A DNA stretch of 33,229 nucleotides, from the NCBI GenBank assembly GCA_902495305.1, contig CABUWG010000022.1, forward strand, positions 1-33,229, read 5' to 3'. Positions 24,201-31,542 of the stretch are shown in pieces (the stretch's first letter is position 1; each line of letters starts with the position of its first letter). This DNA comes from an uncultured Pseudomonadota bacterium. Lineage in GTDB: Bacteria > Pseudomonadota > Alphaproteobacteria > RF32 > CAG-239. The notes under the pieces were generated by a model that made no database searches, was not told where the DNA came from, and saw only the letters and a list, made by a program, of their open reading frames with translations. The position numbers and the translations under genes were made by a program.

Positions 24201-26079
24201 TGGCATCTGCCTGACTGACACTTTCCAACTTGGCGAGACCGATAATGCTGACGAACTCTTTACCGATATGTTACCTCAAAACTCGGCTCGTGTCATTGAA
24301 CAAAAGAAAGCCCCTGTTCGTATAATCATAGGCAACCCACCTTATTCCGTAGGACAAAAATCAGCCAATGATAATGCTCAAAACCAAAAATATACCAAGT
24401 TAGATAAAAAAATAGAAGATACATATGGAAAACTATCACAGTCAAAGAATGTAAAATCTATATATGATACTTACATTAAAGCATTTCGCTGGTCTTCTGA
24501 CCGTATAACAGATAAAGACGGGGGTATTATTGGATTTATAACTAATGGTATTTGGTTGGATAATATAGGAATGGATGGGTTTCGTAAATGTTTAGAAGAT
24601 GAATATGATTCTATTTATGTATTTAATTTAAGAGGTGGTATTAAAGGAAAATCTGGTAATAATGCAAGAAGAGAAGGCCAAAATGTCTTTGATATTATGA
24701 CAGGCGTTGCTATAACAATTCTTGTGAAAAATCCTAAATATCACCAAGAAAAAGCATCAATTTATTACCACGATATTGGAGATTATCTCAAACGCTCAGA
24801 AAAACTTGGCATTTTGAACTCTTTTAAAGACATATCAAACTCCAAAATTGATTGGAAAGTATTAAAACCAAACGGACATAACGATTGGTTAAACCAACGA
24901 AGCGATTTGTTTAATTCGTTTATTCCCATTATTTTAAAGGGTAAGCAACAACAGTTTTTCAATTTATCAACTTATGGATTAACTACAAATAGAGATATTT
25001 GGTGCTACAATTTTTCAAATAAAATGCTAAATGAAAATATACAAAGAACTATATATTTCTACCAAGGAAATATGGACAAAGGTATAGAAATTGTAGATAA
25101 AACCCAAATAAGTTGGTCTCGGGGCCTAAAAAATAGCTTAAAAAGAAAATATATAGAGCATTACAACAATCAAAATGTTTTTTATTCCCTATATAGGCCA
25201 TTTTGTAAGCAATATGTGTATTTCTCTAAATTTTTAAATGAATATATCTATCAAATTCCCAAAGTATTTCCCTCAATAGATAGTAATAATTTATGTATTT
25301 GTGCTACAACAGATGTTAGAAATGGTTTCTCTTGTTTATTAGCTAATACTATACCAGATTTAAGCTATGTCGCAGCTTGTCAATGCTTCCCTCTTTACTA
25401 TTACGATAAAAATGAGGGAAATATAGGTACTTTGTTTGACCAAGGCAAAGAAAACTATGTTAGACGAGACGGTATAACCGACTTTATTTTAGAACAATGT
25501 CGTGAAAGATATGGATTTAAGGTTCAAAAAGAGGATATTTTCTACTATGTCTATGGCTTGTTGCACAGTTCTGACTATCGGGAACAATTTGCCGCTGATT
25601 TGAAGAAAATGTTGCCTCGTATTCCGTTAGTGAATATTCCTGCTGATTTTTGGGCATTTAGCAAAGCAGGTCGCGCATTAGCCGAACTTCATCTAAATTA
25701 CGAAACTGTTGCTGCTTATCCTGATGCCAAAGTTATCGGTGCGGAAAGTGGCAAATTCCGTGTAGAAAAGATGAAATTTGCTAAAATCGGCAAAGTTGAT
25801 GATAAAACAACCCTCATTTATAATTCATATATCCGTATTGAGAATATACCTTTGGTAGCCTACGATTATGTGGTAAATGGTCGCTCGGCAATAGAGTGGG
25901 TTATGGATAGATACCAAGTTAAGATTGATAAAGACAGCCAAATTAAAAATGACCCGAATGATTGGTGCGATGAACACAACAACCCTCGCTATATCCTTGA
26001 CCTGATTTTATCACTCATAACCGTCAGCATTGAAACAATGAAAATTGTTAAGAGCTTACCAAAACTGAAGTTTAGATAA
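21292..26079 (+). CDS. Single-chain Type ISP restriction-modification enzyme
   Basis: One 1,595-residue polypeptide with the LlaGI/LlaBIII layout. First comes an Mrr-like nuclease (Asp70 in GIDLV and Gln84-x-Lys86 in IQCKCY). Next is a superfamily 2 helicase/translocase (Walker A CGTGKT at about 206-211, DEAH from about 341, YMTATPRLY, motif VI VQSVGRVMRKS near 595-605). Then a coupler, a gamma-class N6-adenine methyltransferase (DPFTGTGTF near 903-911, NPPY near 1015-1018) and a C-terminal target-recognition part. It would methylate its asymmetric site and cut unmethylated DNA after translocation. The ATG at 21292 is chosen for GGAG spacing; one at 21280 is possible. Codons 1030-1390 are visibly more AT-rich than the flanks. 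Confidence 0.93.
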   Translation: MSAPILSFRDVLTKFRKEAFSERDKGTKFERLMKSYLQIAPEYEGKFKEIWLWDEFPFRNDFSGKDTGIDLVAQTVEGDYWAIQCKCYDEKSRINKDGVDSFLATSSKEFCNDKMETQRFEYRLWISTTNNWNSEAERTIRNQNPPVLRISLSDLDNAPIDWEKLINGDGKALKAKYPLREHQKLAVEKTHKYFETSDRGKLIMACGTGKTFTSLKIAENETNNNGLVLFLVPSIALLGQTLREWMSQSEKPIHPICICSDSKITQDDDGNGSVVDLALPASTDVESIRRQLYAAKLAQKNNSGMIVVFSTYQSIDVISAAQKKINAQEKGAFVFDLVVCDEAHRTTGVILSDKAEAAFTKIHDNEIVVAKKRLYMTATPRLYTDASKQKAQEGNAVLCSMDDTNIYGEEIYRIGFGEAVKKDLLSDYKVLILTIREDQIPVALQNVIKDKNNEIDTDDASKLIGCINALSKRVLDTDEAFNDDKKAMHTAVAFCQSIKISKKISNMFNEHKDTYYDSLTPEERAKLVGVSADHIDGSMGASERAEKLSWLKNVSQDSQDCHILCNVKCLSEGVDVPSLDAVMFLSAKNSQVDVVQSVGRVMRKSKTTDKKYGYIIIPIVVPADIEPEQALDDNERYKVVWSVLNALRSHDDRFDAEINQIDLNKKKGNRVRVIGLDDGTKPANNGEDAPKQLSLPYLEKLQDAMFAKMVKKVGNRQYWVQWANDVAHIAERYIERINHLIATDEKHRKEFDKFLKGVRKNINPSISEDSVVQMLAQHLITQPVFEALFENYSFVANNPVSKSLQRMIDLLEKQAFDKDAEILGKFYESVKERVQGIDNAAGKQKVIVELYDKFFKTAFPKTVEQLGIVYTPVEVVDFINQSVAKVLKKEFNRNLSDENIHILDPFTGTGTFITRMIQQGLIDKEALPRKYAKELHANEIVLLAYYIASINIENAYHDAVGLENGYKSFNGICLTDTFQLGETDNADELFTDMLPQNSARVIEQKKAPVRIIIGNPPYSVGQKSANDNAQNQKYTKLDKKIEDTYGKLSQSKNVKSIYDTYIKAFRWSSDRITDKDGGIIGFITNGIWLDNIGMDGFRKCLEDEYDSIYVFNLRGGIKGKSGNNARREGQNVFDIMTGVAITILVKNPKYHQEKASIYYHDIGDYLKRSEKLGILNSFKDISNSKIDWKVLKPNGHNDWLNQRSDLFNSFIPIILKGKQQQFFNLSTYGLTTNRDIWCYNFSNKMLNENIQRTIYFYQGNMDKGIEIVDKTQISWSRGLKNSLKRKYIEHYNNQNVFYSLYRPFCKQYVYFSKFLNEYIYQIPKVFPSIDSNNLCICATTDVRNGFSCLLANTIPDLSYVAACQCFPLYYYDKNEGNIGTLFDQGKENYVRRDGITDFILEQCRERYGFKVQKEDIFYYVYGLLHSSDYREQFAADLKKMLPRIPLVNIPADFWAFSKAGRALAELHLNYETVAAYPDAKVIGAESGKFRVEKMKFAKIGKVDDKTTLIYNSYIRIENIPLVAYDYVVNGRSAIEWVMDRYQVKIDKDSQIKNDPNDWCDEHNNPRYILDLILSLITVSIETMKIVKSLPKLKFR

Positions 26080-26102
26080 GACGAAGAAAATGTGCGGAGA
26101 AA

Positions 26103-26231
26103 ATGACAACATTGCAAAGAGAAGAAAAAGATAAATTGCAAACATTACCAAGATTCGCAATAAAAAAATCATTGTTTGCAGAATCAATACTTGATTTAAA
26201 CGAATTTTTCTTATATAAAATAAGCAGATAA
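26103..26231 (+). CDS. Possible small protein (42 aa)
   Basis: An ATG with GGAG just 3 nt upstream starts 23 bp after the Type ISP stop. The product is charged at the N-terminus (LQREEKDKLQ) and then amphipathic, ending in FFLYKISR. No family recognised. It follows the restriction gene closely and precedes another small gene by 21 bp, so cotranscription is likely if it is real. Confidence 0.35.
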   Translation: MTTLQREEKDKLQTLPRFAIKKSLFAESILDLNEFFLYKISR

Positions 26232-26252
26232 ATTTTTTAGGAGTCGCTTATA

Positions 26253-26567
26253 ATGGATTTATTTGACCTTACAAATGTTGATGACCTTCCAGATAAAGTT
26301 AAGGAGGGTATTAATATTGATATGATGGCAACCAGAATCCTTGATTTGTTTGAATTAGCTCAAAGAGATTTAAGCCTTGATGAGTTAACCGTAGCCTATT
26401 ATCGGAAATATAAGGACGAAGATACAGAAATAAGAAGTAAAAGACAAATTATGGGGAAAGTTTATAATATGTCTCGTGAGCGGAATCCTAAAATCAAAAG
26501 CGTTGAAGGCAAAAAAGGAGTTTACACTCTTTGTAAGGAAAATACTGAAGATGAACAGAGAAATTGA
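26253..26567 (+). CDS. Small winged-helix-like protein (104 aa)
   Basis: The region from residue 27 to 93 reads like a winged helix: a first helix ATRILDLFELAQRDLS, a second SLDELTVAYYRKY, a candidate recognition helix SKRQIMGKVYNMSRE and a wing ending in VEGKKGVYTL. HARE-type winged helices linked to restriction enzymes have a similar build, but I cannot assign the family. AGGAG lies 9 nt upstream. Placed after the restriction gene, it might regulate it or help DNA binding; this is inference. Confidence 0.6.
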   Translation: MDLFDLTNVDDLPDKVKEGINIDMMATRILDLFELAQRDLSLDELTVAYYRKYKDEDTEIRSKRQIMGKVYNMSRERNPKIKSVEGKKGVYTLCKENTEDEQRN

Positions 26568-26701
26568 TAAAATTTGAGGCAAGAAAATGGTGTTTCACTT
26601 TCTTGCCTCGGATTCGTAAAACAACCGAAGTTATTTCACAAAGCGACATTTATGATTTATACACAGGTTATTTGAAAAATCAAGAAAAAAGTGAAACGTA
26701 A
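26564..26701 (+). CDS. Possible coupled small protein with TTG start (45 aa)
   Basis: The frame begins at a TTG overlapping the stop of the 26253 gene in a TTGA arrangement, typical of translational coupling, and runs 45 codons to TAA. The product starts with a basic aromatic segment (FEARKWCFTFLPRIRK) and ends polar. The 11-bp inverted repeat at 26576-26609 lies within it. No family; it may be only a chance frame. Confidence 0.25.
   Translation: MIKFEARKWCFTFLPRIRKTTEVISQSDIYDLYTGYLKNQEKSET
26576..26609. repeat. 11-bp inverted repeat hairpin
   Basis: GAGGCAAGAAA (26576-26586) with TTTCTTGCCTC (26599-26609), 12-nt loop. No T tract follows, so it is a hairpin or factor-dependent end rather than a standard terminator. 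Confidence 0.6.
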
Positions 26702-26719
26702 CTTTAACGGAGAAAAATA

Positions 26720-26857
26720 ATGGCTGAAAAGCGTTATACTCCGTCAGGATACCATTGGGTATGTAGAGCATACATTCATCTTAAAGATGGTAGTATTCTA
26801 TATGCATCTCAATGTGGCAAAAGAGCGTTTTGCTTTTTAGTTCCTGACGAGAAATAA
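26720..26857 (+). CDS. Small protein (45 aa), unknown
   Basis: An ATG with CGGAG about 7 nt upstream opens a 45-codon frame. The product has a compact, beta-rich look (YTPSGYHWVCRAYIHLKDGS, then ILYASQCGKRAFCFLVP) with three cysteines and many aromatics, unlike a random frame in AT-rich DNA. It may be a small folded domain. No family recognised. It lies in the string of short genes after the restriction gene and is followed by a 10-bp hairpin. Confidence 0.55.
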   Translation: MAEKRYTPSGYHWVCRAYIHLKDGSILYASQCGKRAFCFLVPDEK

Positions 26858-26862
26858 GATAA

Positions 26863-26892
26863 AAGGTAAGGTGCTTATTTGTACCTTACCTT
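26863..26892. repeat. 10-bp inverted repeat
   Basis: AAGGTAAGGT (26863-26872) with ACCTTACCTT (26883-26892), 10-nt loop, directly after the 45-aa gene. No clear T tract; possibly an mRNA-end hairpin. Confidence 0.6.
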
Positions 26893-26935
26893 GCTCTATG
26901 TCTTAAATTTCTCCGATATTTTGAAAGATAATATA

Positions 26936-27169
26936 ATGGTAAATCAGATTCATACTATGAAAGATAAAGAAACTGGAACTTGGTATAATAAGCAAGATGG
27001 AGCTAAAAGAGCTTCCAATGCTGGCTTTGCGACACAAAAAGAAGCTGCAGATGCAGCAAGGAATATCGCTATTAATCAGGGTTTAGAACATTCAATTCAC
27101 CGTGCTGATAATAATCAAATCCGTGAGAAGAATAGTTATGGTAACGACGATTACCCTCCTAAAGGTTAG
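26936..27169 (+). CDS. DUF2188-family small protein
   Basis: A 77-residue protein with the DUF2188 pattern: an aromatic GTWYNKQDGAKRASNAGFATQKEAADAARNIA stretch, then a histidine turn (EHSIHRADNNQIREKNSYGNDDYPPKG) with the typical closing SYGxDxxPP. DUF2188 proteins are small, widespread in mobile elements and of unknown function. I chose ATG 26936, where family homology begins; an in-frame extension to 26879 would cross the preceding hairpin. The Shine-Dalgarno is weak. A remarkable 20-bp terminator stem follows. Confidence 0.85.
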   Translation: MVNQIHTMKDKETGTWYNKQDGAKRASNAGFATQKEAADAARNIAINQGLEHSIHRADNNQIREKNSYGNDDYPPKG

Positions 27170-27170
27170 A

Positions 27171-27219
27171 CAAACAGGAAGAGAGAGGCTATAAAGCCTC
27201 TCTCTTCCTGTTTGCATTT
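27171..27219 (+). terminator. Terminator with a perfect 20-bp stem
   Basis: 27171-27190 pairs exactly with 27195-27214 around a 4-nt ATAA loop, followed after two bases by TTTTT. Such a long uninterrupted stem is unusual for a terminator. Confidence 0.85.
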
Positions 27220-27275
27220 TTCAAGTAACTATACGCTGTCGGATAGATGATTTTAAATAGCTTAGCAATACTAAG
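27216..27275 (-). pseudogene. Remnant of a serine-recombinase C-terminus
   Basis: Read on the minus strand this gives about 20 codons matching the end of the intact recombinase at 28735: IAKLFKIIYPTAYSYLKN against IAKHFKISRPTVYSYLRN, 13 identities in 20. A stop codon precedes it, so it is a decayed tail holding only the helix-turn-helix. It indicates a lost recombinase copy next to the RhuM gene. Confidence 0.7.
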
Positions 27276-27388
27276 CTATTATCATAAGCAATGAACAGGA
27301 AAAACATTATTGTCATTACACAAACAAAAAAACTTTGCTGAGGAACTACCAAACACTTTGGTATAATGAGCTCAACAGCTTATGAAGA

Positions 27389-27502
27389 CTTGAAAAACAA
27401 TTAAAAGATTCACTGAATCTTAAACAGAATCTATTATTATGTCCCAAAGTTTTAAGTGATGTAAAGATGGATGGATTTACAGATTTAGAAGGAGTGGCGT
27501 AA
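27389..27502 (+). other. Open frame without start before RhuM (possible gene remnant)
   Basis: The 27276-27503 stretch has no full gene. From 27389 a frame stays open to a TAA at 27500-27502, just 1 bp before the RhuM ATG, giving a sensible-looking tail (LEKQLKDSLNLKQ ... DGFTDLEGVA). No in-frame start other than an ATG near its end. It may be the 3' end of a deleted gene whose ribosome-binding site for RhuM survived. Confidence 0.3.
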
Positions 27503-27503
27503 A

Positions 27504-28532
27504 ATGACAAACGAGTTTAATTTTTTAATATATAAGGCTCCTGATAAAGACGTGAAAGTCAATGCTGTTATCAAAGATGATACAATATGGCTCACGCAAA
27601 AATCTATGGCGGAATTATTTGGTGTCCAGACACCAGCTATCAGTAAGCATTTGAAAAATATCTTTGAAGAAGGAGAACTTGAAGAACAAGTGGTTATTTC
27701 CAAAATGGAAATAACCACTCAACACGGTGCAATAGCTAACAAAACACAAACTTCTGAAACCAATTTTTACAATCTTGATGCTATTATATCTGTGGGATAT
27801 AGAGTTAATTCAATTCAAGCTACACATTTCAGAATCTGGGCGACAAAAGTTCTTAAAGAATACATCCAAAAAGGTTTTGTTTTGGATGATGAACGGTTGA
27901 AACAAGGAAAAGATGCTTTTGGAAAAGACTATTTTCGTGAATTATTGGAGAGAGTTCGTTCAATCAGAGCGTCCGAACGTCGTATCTATCAACAAATTAC
28001 AGATATTTTTGCTGAATGTTCTATTGATTACGATAAGGATTCGCAAATAACACAAGATTTTTATGCCACTGTGCAAAACAAGTTCCATTATGCCATTACG
28101 GGGCAAACAGCGGCAGAAATCATTTACACGAAGGCAGACCATACTAAAGAACATATGGGGCTGACAACTTGGAAACATTCACCCAATGGCAGAATCTTGA
28201 AGTCAGATGTATCTGTTGCTAAGAACTATTTGCTTGAGAAAGAAATTCAACGCTTAGAACGAACAGTTTCTGGATATTTTGATTATATTGAAGACTTAAT
28301 TGAACGTGAAAATACTTTTACGATGCAAGAGTTTGCTAAAAGCGTCAATGAGTTTTTAGCATTCCGCAAGTATGACATTCTCCCTGAGGGCAATAAAGGT
28401 AAAATATCTCAAAAACAAGCCAAAACCAAAGCAGAAAAAGAATATGATGTATTTAATAAAACCCAACAAATAGAATCTGACTTTGATAAAGAAGTAAAGA
28501 AATTACTGAAACAGGACAAGAATACCAATTAA
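27504..28532 (+). CDS. RhuM-family protein
   Basis: A full-length member (342 residues) of the RhuM family, named from Salmonella SPI-3 and common in genomic islands. The N-terminal part has the typical DDTIWLTQKSMAELFGVQTPAISKHLKNIFEEGEL (about 24-59), a helix-turn-helix-like segment, followed by FYNLDAIISVGYRVNS and FRIWATKVLKEYIQKGF, as in the Bro-N/KilA-type DNA-binding proteins of phages. The C-terminal half is helical (ERVRSIRASERRIYQQITDIFAECS) and ends in a Lys-rich coil. Function is unproven; DNA binding is likely. AGGAG lies 9 nt upstream. Its stop abuts the stop of the convergent small gene with no gap. Confidence 0.93.
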   Translation: MTNEFNFLIYKAPDKDVKVNAVIKDDTIWLTQKSMAELFGVQTPAISKHLKNIFEEGELEEQVVISKMEITTQHGAIANKTQTSETNFYNLDAIISVGYRVNSIQATHFRIWATKVLKEYIQKGFVLDDERLKQGKDAFGKDYFRELLERVRSIRASERRIYQQITDIFAECSIDYDKDSQITQDFYATVQNKFHYAITGQTAAEIIYTKADHTKEHMGLTTWKHSPNGRILKSDVSVAKNYLLEKEIQRLERTVSGYFDYIEDLIERENTFTMQEFAKSVNEFLAFRKYDILPEGNKGKISQKQAKTKAEKEYDVFNKTQQIESDFDKEVKKLLKQDKNTN

Positions 28533-28748
28533 TTAGATAATTTTCTTGATTAATGCACGAGCGTGTTCAATATTGCCCTTCATCTCGCCTTTACTGAAAA
28601 CACAGCCTAAGCAACCAAGAACAGTATCACATCTTTTGCATTTGTTGGCAATAATTTCAGAAATTGCTTCTAGATGTTGTATAATTTCAGCATTTTCTTG
28701 TTCTCGTAATGTTTTCAAATCTTCTTTTGTCATTTTACTTTTCGTCAT
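28533..28748 (-). CDS. Small Cys-rich protein (71 aa), zinc-knuckle-like
   Basis: Not recognised as a family. A helical N-terminus (KEDLKTLREQENAEIIQHLEAISEIIANK) precedes CKRCDTVLGCLGC, giving Cys-x2-Cys-x6-Cys-x2-Cys, a plausible zinc site. The start overlaps the end of the recombinase gene by 14 bp; a second ATG five codons in begins just after that stop. The two genes are therefore coupled, suggesting a recombinase partner or regulator. It meets RhuM tail to tail. Confidence 0.65.
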   Translation of the reverse strand: MTKSKMTKEDLKTLREQENAEIIQHLEAISEIIANKCKRCDTVLGCLGCVFSKGEMKGNIEHARALIKKII

Positions 28749-29298
28749 TTCTTAAATAGCTATACACAGTTGGGCGGGAAATTTTGAAGTGCTTGGCAAT
28801 ATGAGCGATAGGCATTCCTTGCTTGTAAAGTGTGGTTAGTTCTGTAACCTGTTCGGTGGTTAGCTTAGGCTGACCGCCTTTATACTTGTTGTGCAGCTTA
28901 GCAAGAGCAATTCCCTCTCGCTGGCGTTCCAATATTAAATTGCGTTCCAACTCTGCCACTGCTCCAAGCATAGTCATCATCATTTTTTGATATGGGTCTT
29001 GTTTTTCATTTCCTTTGAAAGTCAAGTTCTCCTTATGAAAAACAATTGTTGCTCCTTTTGAGGTAATTTCTTCAACCAGATTTAACAAATCACGAGTATT
29101 ACGAGCCAAACGGCTCATTTCGTGAATGTTGATAATATCTCCTGAACGAATATTTGAGAGCATCGCTTGCAATTGGGGGCGGTTGGTATCCTTACCGCTA
29201 ACTTTCTCTTCATATACCCTGTCGCAAACAACATCTCTTAACTGACGTTCGATATTTTGTTCAATCGTAGAAACTCTTACGTAGTTAAAAATCATCAT
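28735..29298 (-). CDS. Serine recombinase (resolvase/invertase family)
   Basis: A 187-residue small serine recombinase with Ser10 in NYVRVSTIEQ, arginines in EMSRLARNTRDLL and the dimer helix MMMTMLGAVAELERNLILERQREG. A Hin-like helix-turn-helix closes the chain (IAHIAKHFKISRPTVYSYLRN, about 162-183). It differs from the Mpi-like enzyme at 20474 and is nearer the Tn3-resolvase/Hin type. Its promoter region is dense in TTTACA/TGTAAA dyads that could be its binding sites. Partner or target site not identified. Confidence 0.93.
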   Translation of the reverse strand: MMIFNYVRVSTIEQNIERQLRDVVCDRVYEEKVSGKDTNRPQLQAMLSNIRSGDIINIHEMSRLARNTRDLLNLVEEITSKGATIVFHKENLTFKGNEKQDPYQKMMMTMLGAVAELERNLILERQREGIALAKLHNKYKGGQPKLTTEQVTELTTLYKQGMPIAHIAKHFKISRPTVYSYLRNDEK

Positions 29299-29673
29299 TC
29301 AATCCTAAATATGTAAAATTCATATTTAAGAATATATTTTACAATTGTAAAGTTGTCAAGCGAAATGATTTAGATTTTACACTTTTGTAAATGTAAAAAT
29401 AGGGTATAATTGAACGTTACAGTAAAATTAGCCTTGAGGATGATTTTATATGCTCCTTTTTATAAAATTAATGAATATGCTATTACTCACTATAATTCCA
29501 AGACCTTCTTTTCAGTTTTTGTAAAAAAATTGCCCAAAATAGAAAAGTTTATAGAAAAAATATGATGCATTGTTTCCAATTACATTAGCCTCACATATTT
29601 TAAACTTGGGTTTTCCTGTACTTGTTTATGTCGTTCTGTAAACCTTATCATACTTATCTATGTTAGTGAAATT
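29299..29673. promoter_or_regulatory. 375-bp intergenic region rich in TTTACA/TGTAAA dyads
   Basis: Contains TTTACAATTGTAAA (29338-29351, perfect 14-bp palindrome), TTTTACA-N10-TGTAAAA (29375-29398) and TGTAAAAT near 29312, spread over 90 bp before the recombinase gene. A TATAAT (29404-29409) points rightwards. After it a 41-codon frame (29440-29565) with a poorly placed GAGG lacks support. Nothing else recognised up to the OLD gene end. Confidence 0.5.
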
Positions 29674-31530
29674 TTACAAACTTTTACATTTCTGTATAAT
29701 ATTTTTAGCCAAAGTAGCTAATTTAGGAGATTTTATTTCAATTGTATCAGGATTAAAATTTTCAGCAATATTCGTTTTAATATCTTCCAAAATTTTTGTG
29801 ATTTGAACTTTATTATTTATATTGTTTTTATATAAGAAAGCCTTTATACTTTCCATTATTGGAGCGTTTATATCATCATTTTTGATTTTTAACTTAAAGG
29901 TAGATAATACCTTATTTGCTGATGAGATAATATAATTTTCATCCAAAGTATCCTCTATCGTTCCATTCTCAATAATTTCCGCATTTAAATCTCTTATGGT
30001 TTTGACATTATTTGCATTAAATACACCTTTTATCTTCAAAATTTCTTTTTTATTTCTCTGTCCTGCGCTATCATCATCTAATAAAACCAATACAGGAATG
30101 TTCTCCATATTAAGAATGGAAGAAATTGAACAAATATTATCTCCTTTTCCATTTGAAATATTAAAACAAAATGTATTATCAATTTTATCTATTGCTTTCT
30201 GAAGCAATTGTTTATCAGACATTCCTTCAACAAGAATTTTATGTGGAGATAAGAAATCTTTTAAAATACTAATGCCAAAAGCATCTTTTAATATTTCATC
30301 ATCACTTAAATCCTTCTCTTTTTCAATTTGAAGGATATTAGTGTGAATATCTTTTTTAACAATATAATGTCGCTTCATTTCCTTTTTATCAATCATAAAA
30401 TTTGAATGGGTTGCAACAAAAACATAGTTATTTTGACCTATTTTTAATAATTCATCTCGCATATAACGAATACCTGACGGATGTAAATGGTTTTCAGGCT
30501 CATCAATGACAATAATGGTATTTCTCAGTTTATTTTTTTCATTTGAAATAGAAATACTCAATATTAAAGAAATAAATTGCCTAAATCCTTGGCTTCTTTC
30601 TTTTATGTTATAAGAATTAAACTCGTCAGTCTTATCCTTTACTAATACTTCTAATGTCAAATCTTTTTCTATTCTAATATCCAGATTAACTGGGTGTTCT
30701 TTCCACACTCTATTCAAATATTCTGAAACACTACTGGATAGCTTCTTTTCAAGGAATGAACGATTCCTTCCTGAGTTTGCTAAACCAGAAATTGCACTTT
30801 TAATCTTATCTATTGTATCATAACCAGCAATATAAAAAATATTTTTAAGAGGAATACTCGTTTCTATATTAGATGAAAACTCTGTCAGATTCACTGGTTT
30901 TGTAATAATATATTTATCCTCTGCTTTCCAAACAGATACTTTTAAATCATTAGCTTCAAGATACGTATTAAAACATTTATCTAAAATGTCTTTTATATTT
31001 TCTTCGGTTAATGGTATAAAAGATTTGTCTTCACCATCTTTCAACTCATCTATTTTTCTAACTTCAAATATTTTTCCAGATGCTGATGATACAAGAGGCA
31101 TATAACAGCATTGTTCTTCTATAATTTTATTTATATCAACACTTTTGTCATAAATAACTTTAAATTCATTATCATTGCCCATATAAACGTTTTTACGAAC
31201 TGATGGTATAAATAAGTTAATGATATTTTTGTTTTTTGGTGAAAACACTATATTGTTTTCAAGAATTTTTATAGCCGACTGGGTATCGTCAAATGCTAAA
31301 TCAAAATATAAATCTACATATTTTTCATTACTATTCAAATTTTTAATATCATCAAATTTTAAAGAAACATTAGGTTTTTGTTCATAAGATATGGCATCCA
31401 ATAAATTTGACTTTCCTGTTTCATTTAGTCCAACAAGGATTGTTGTATAACTATTTTTTAGTTTTTGCACTACAAAGTTAACTTTATCAATTGATTTGAA
31501 ATTACTAATACTTATACCAGTTAAAATCAT
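29674..31530 (-). CDS. OLD-family AAA ATPase / TOPRIM nuclease
   Basis: A 618-residue protein. The N-terminal ABC-type ATPase has Walker A GLNETGKS (34-41), a signature-like RSQGFRQF (312-319), Walker B with IIVIDEPENHLHPSG (339-353) and switch ATHS (373-376). A TOPRIM nuclease domain follows: VEGMSDKQLL (Glu435) and LLDDDSAG (Asp485 and Asp487). A helical tail ends the chain. This order defines OLD-family nucleases, which include phage P2 Old, GajA of Gabija and retron effectors. No GajB-type helicase or reverse transcriptase gene is present. It lies 12 bp downstream of fic and is surely cotranscribed with it. A defence role by abortive infection is the best guess. Confidence 0.92.
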   Translation of the reverse strand: MILTGISISNFKSIDKVNFVVQKLKNSYTTILVGLNETGKSNLLDAISYEQKPNVSLKFDDIKNLNSNEKYVDLYFDLAFDDTQSAIKILENNIVFSPKNKNIINLFIPSVRKNVYMGNDNEFKVIYDKSVDINKIIEEQCCYMPLVSSASGKIFEVRKIDELKDGEDKSFIPLTEENIKDILDKCFNTYLEANDLKVSVWKAEDKYIITKPVNLTEFSSNIETSIPLKNIFYIAGYDTIDKIKSAISGLANSGRNRSFLEKKLSSSVSEYLNRVWKEHPVNLDIRIEKDLTLEVLVKDKTDEFNSYNIKERSQGFRQFISLILSISISNEKNKLRNTIIVIDEPENHLHPSGIRYMRDELLKIGQNNYVFVATHSNFMIDKKEMKRHYIVKKDIHTNILQIEKEKDLSDDEILKDAFGISILKDFLSPHKILVEGMSDKQLLQKAIDKIDNTFCFNISNGKGDNICSISSILNMENIPVLVLLDDDSAGQRNKKEILKIKGVFNANNVKTIRDLNAEIIENGTIEDTLDENYIISSANKVLSTFKLKIKNDDINAPIMESIKAFLYKNNINNKVQITKILEDIKTNIAENFNPDTIEIKSPKLATLAKNIIQKCKSL

Positions 31531-31542
31531 TATATTTCTCTT

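Noticed and set aside
29440..29565. 41-codon frame downstream of a TATAAT
   Set aside because: GAGG lies directly against the ATG, composition is that of AT-rich spacer, and no family is recognised.
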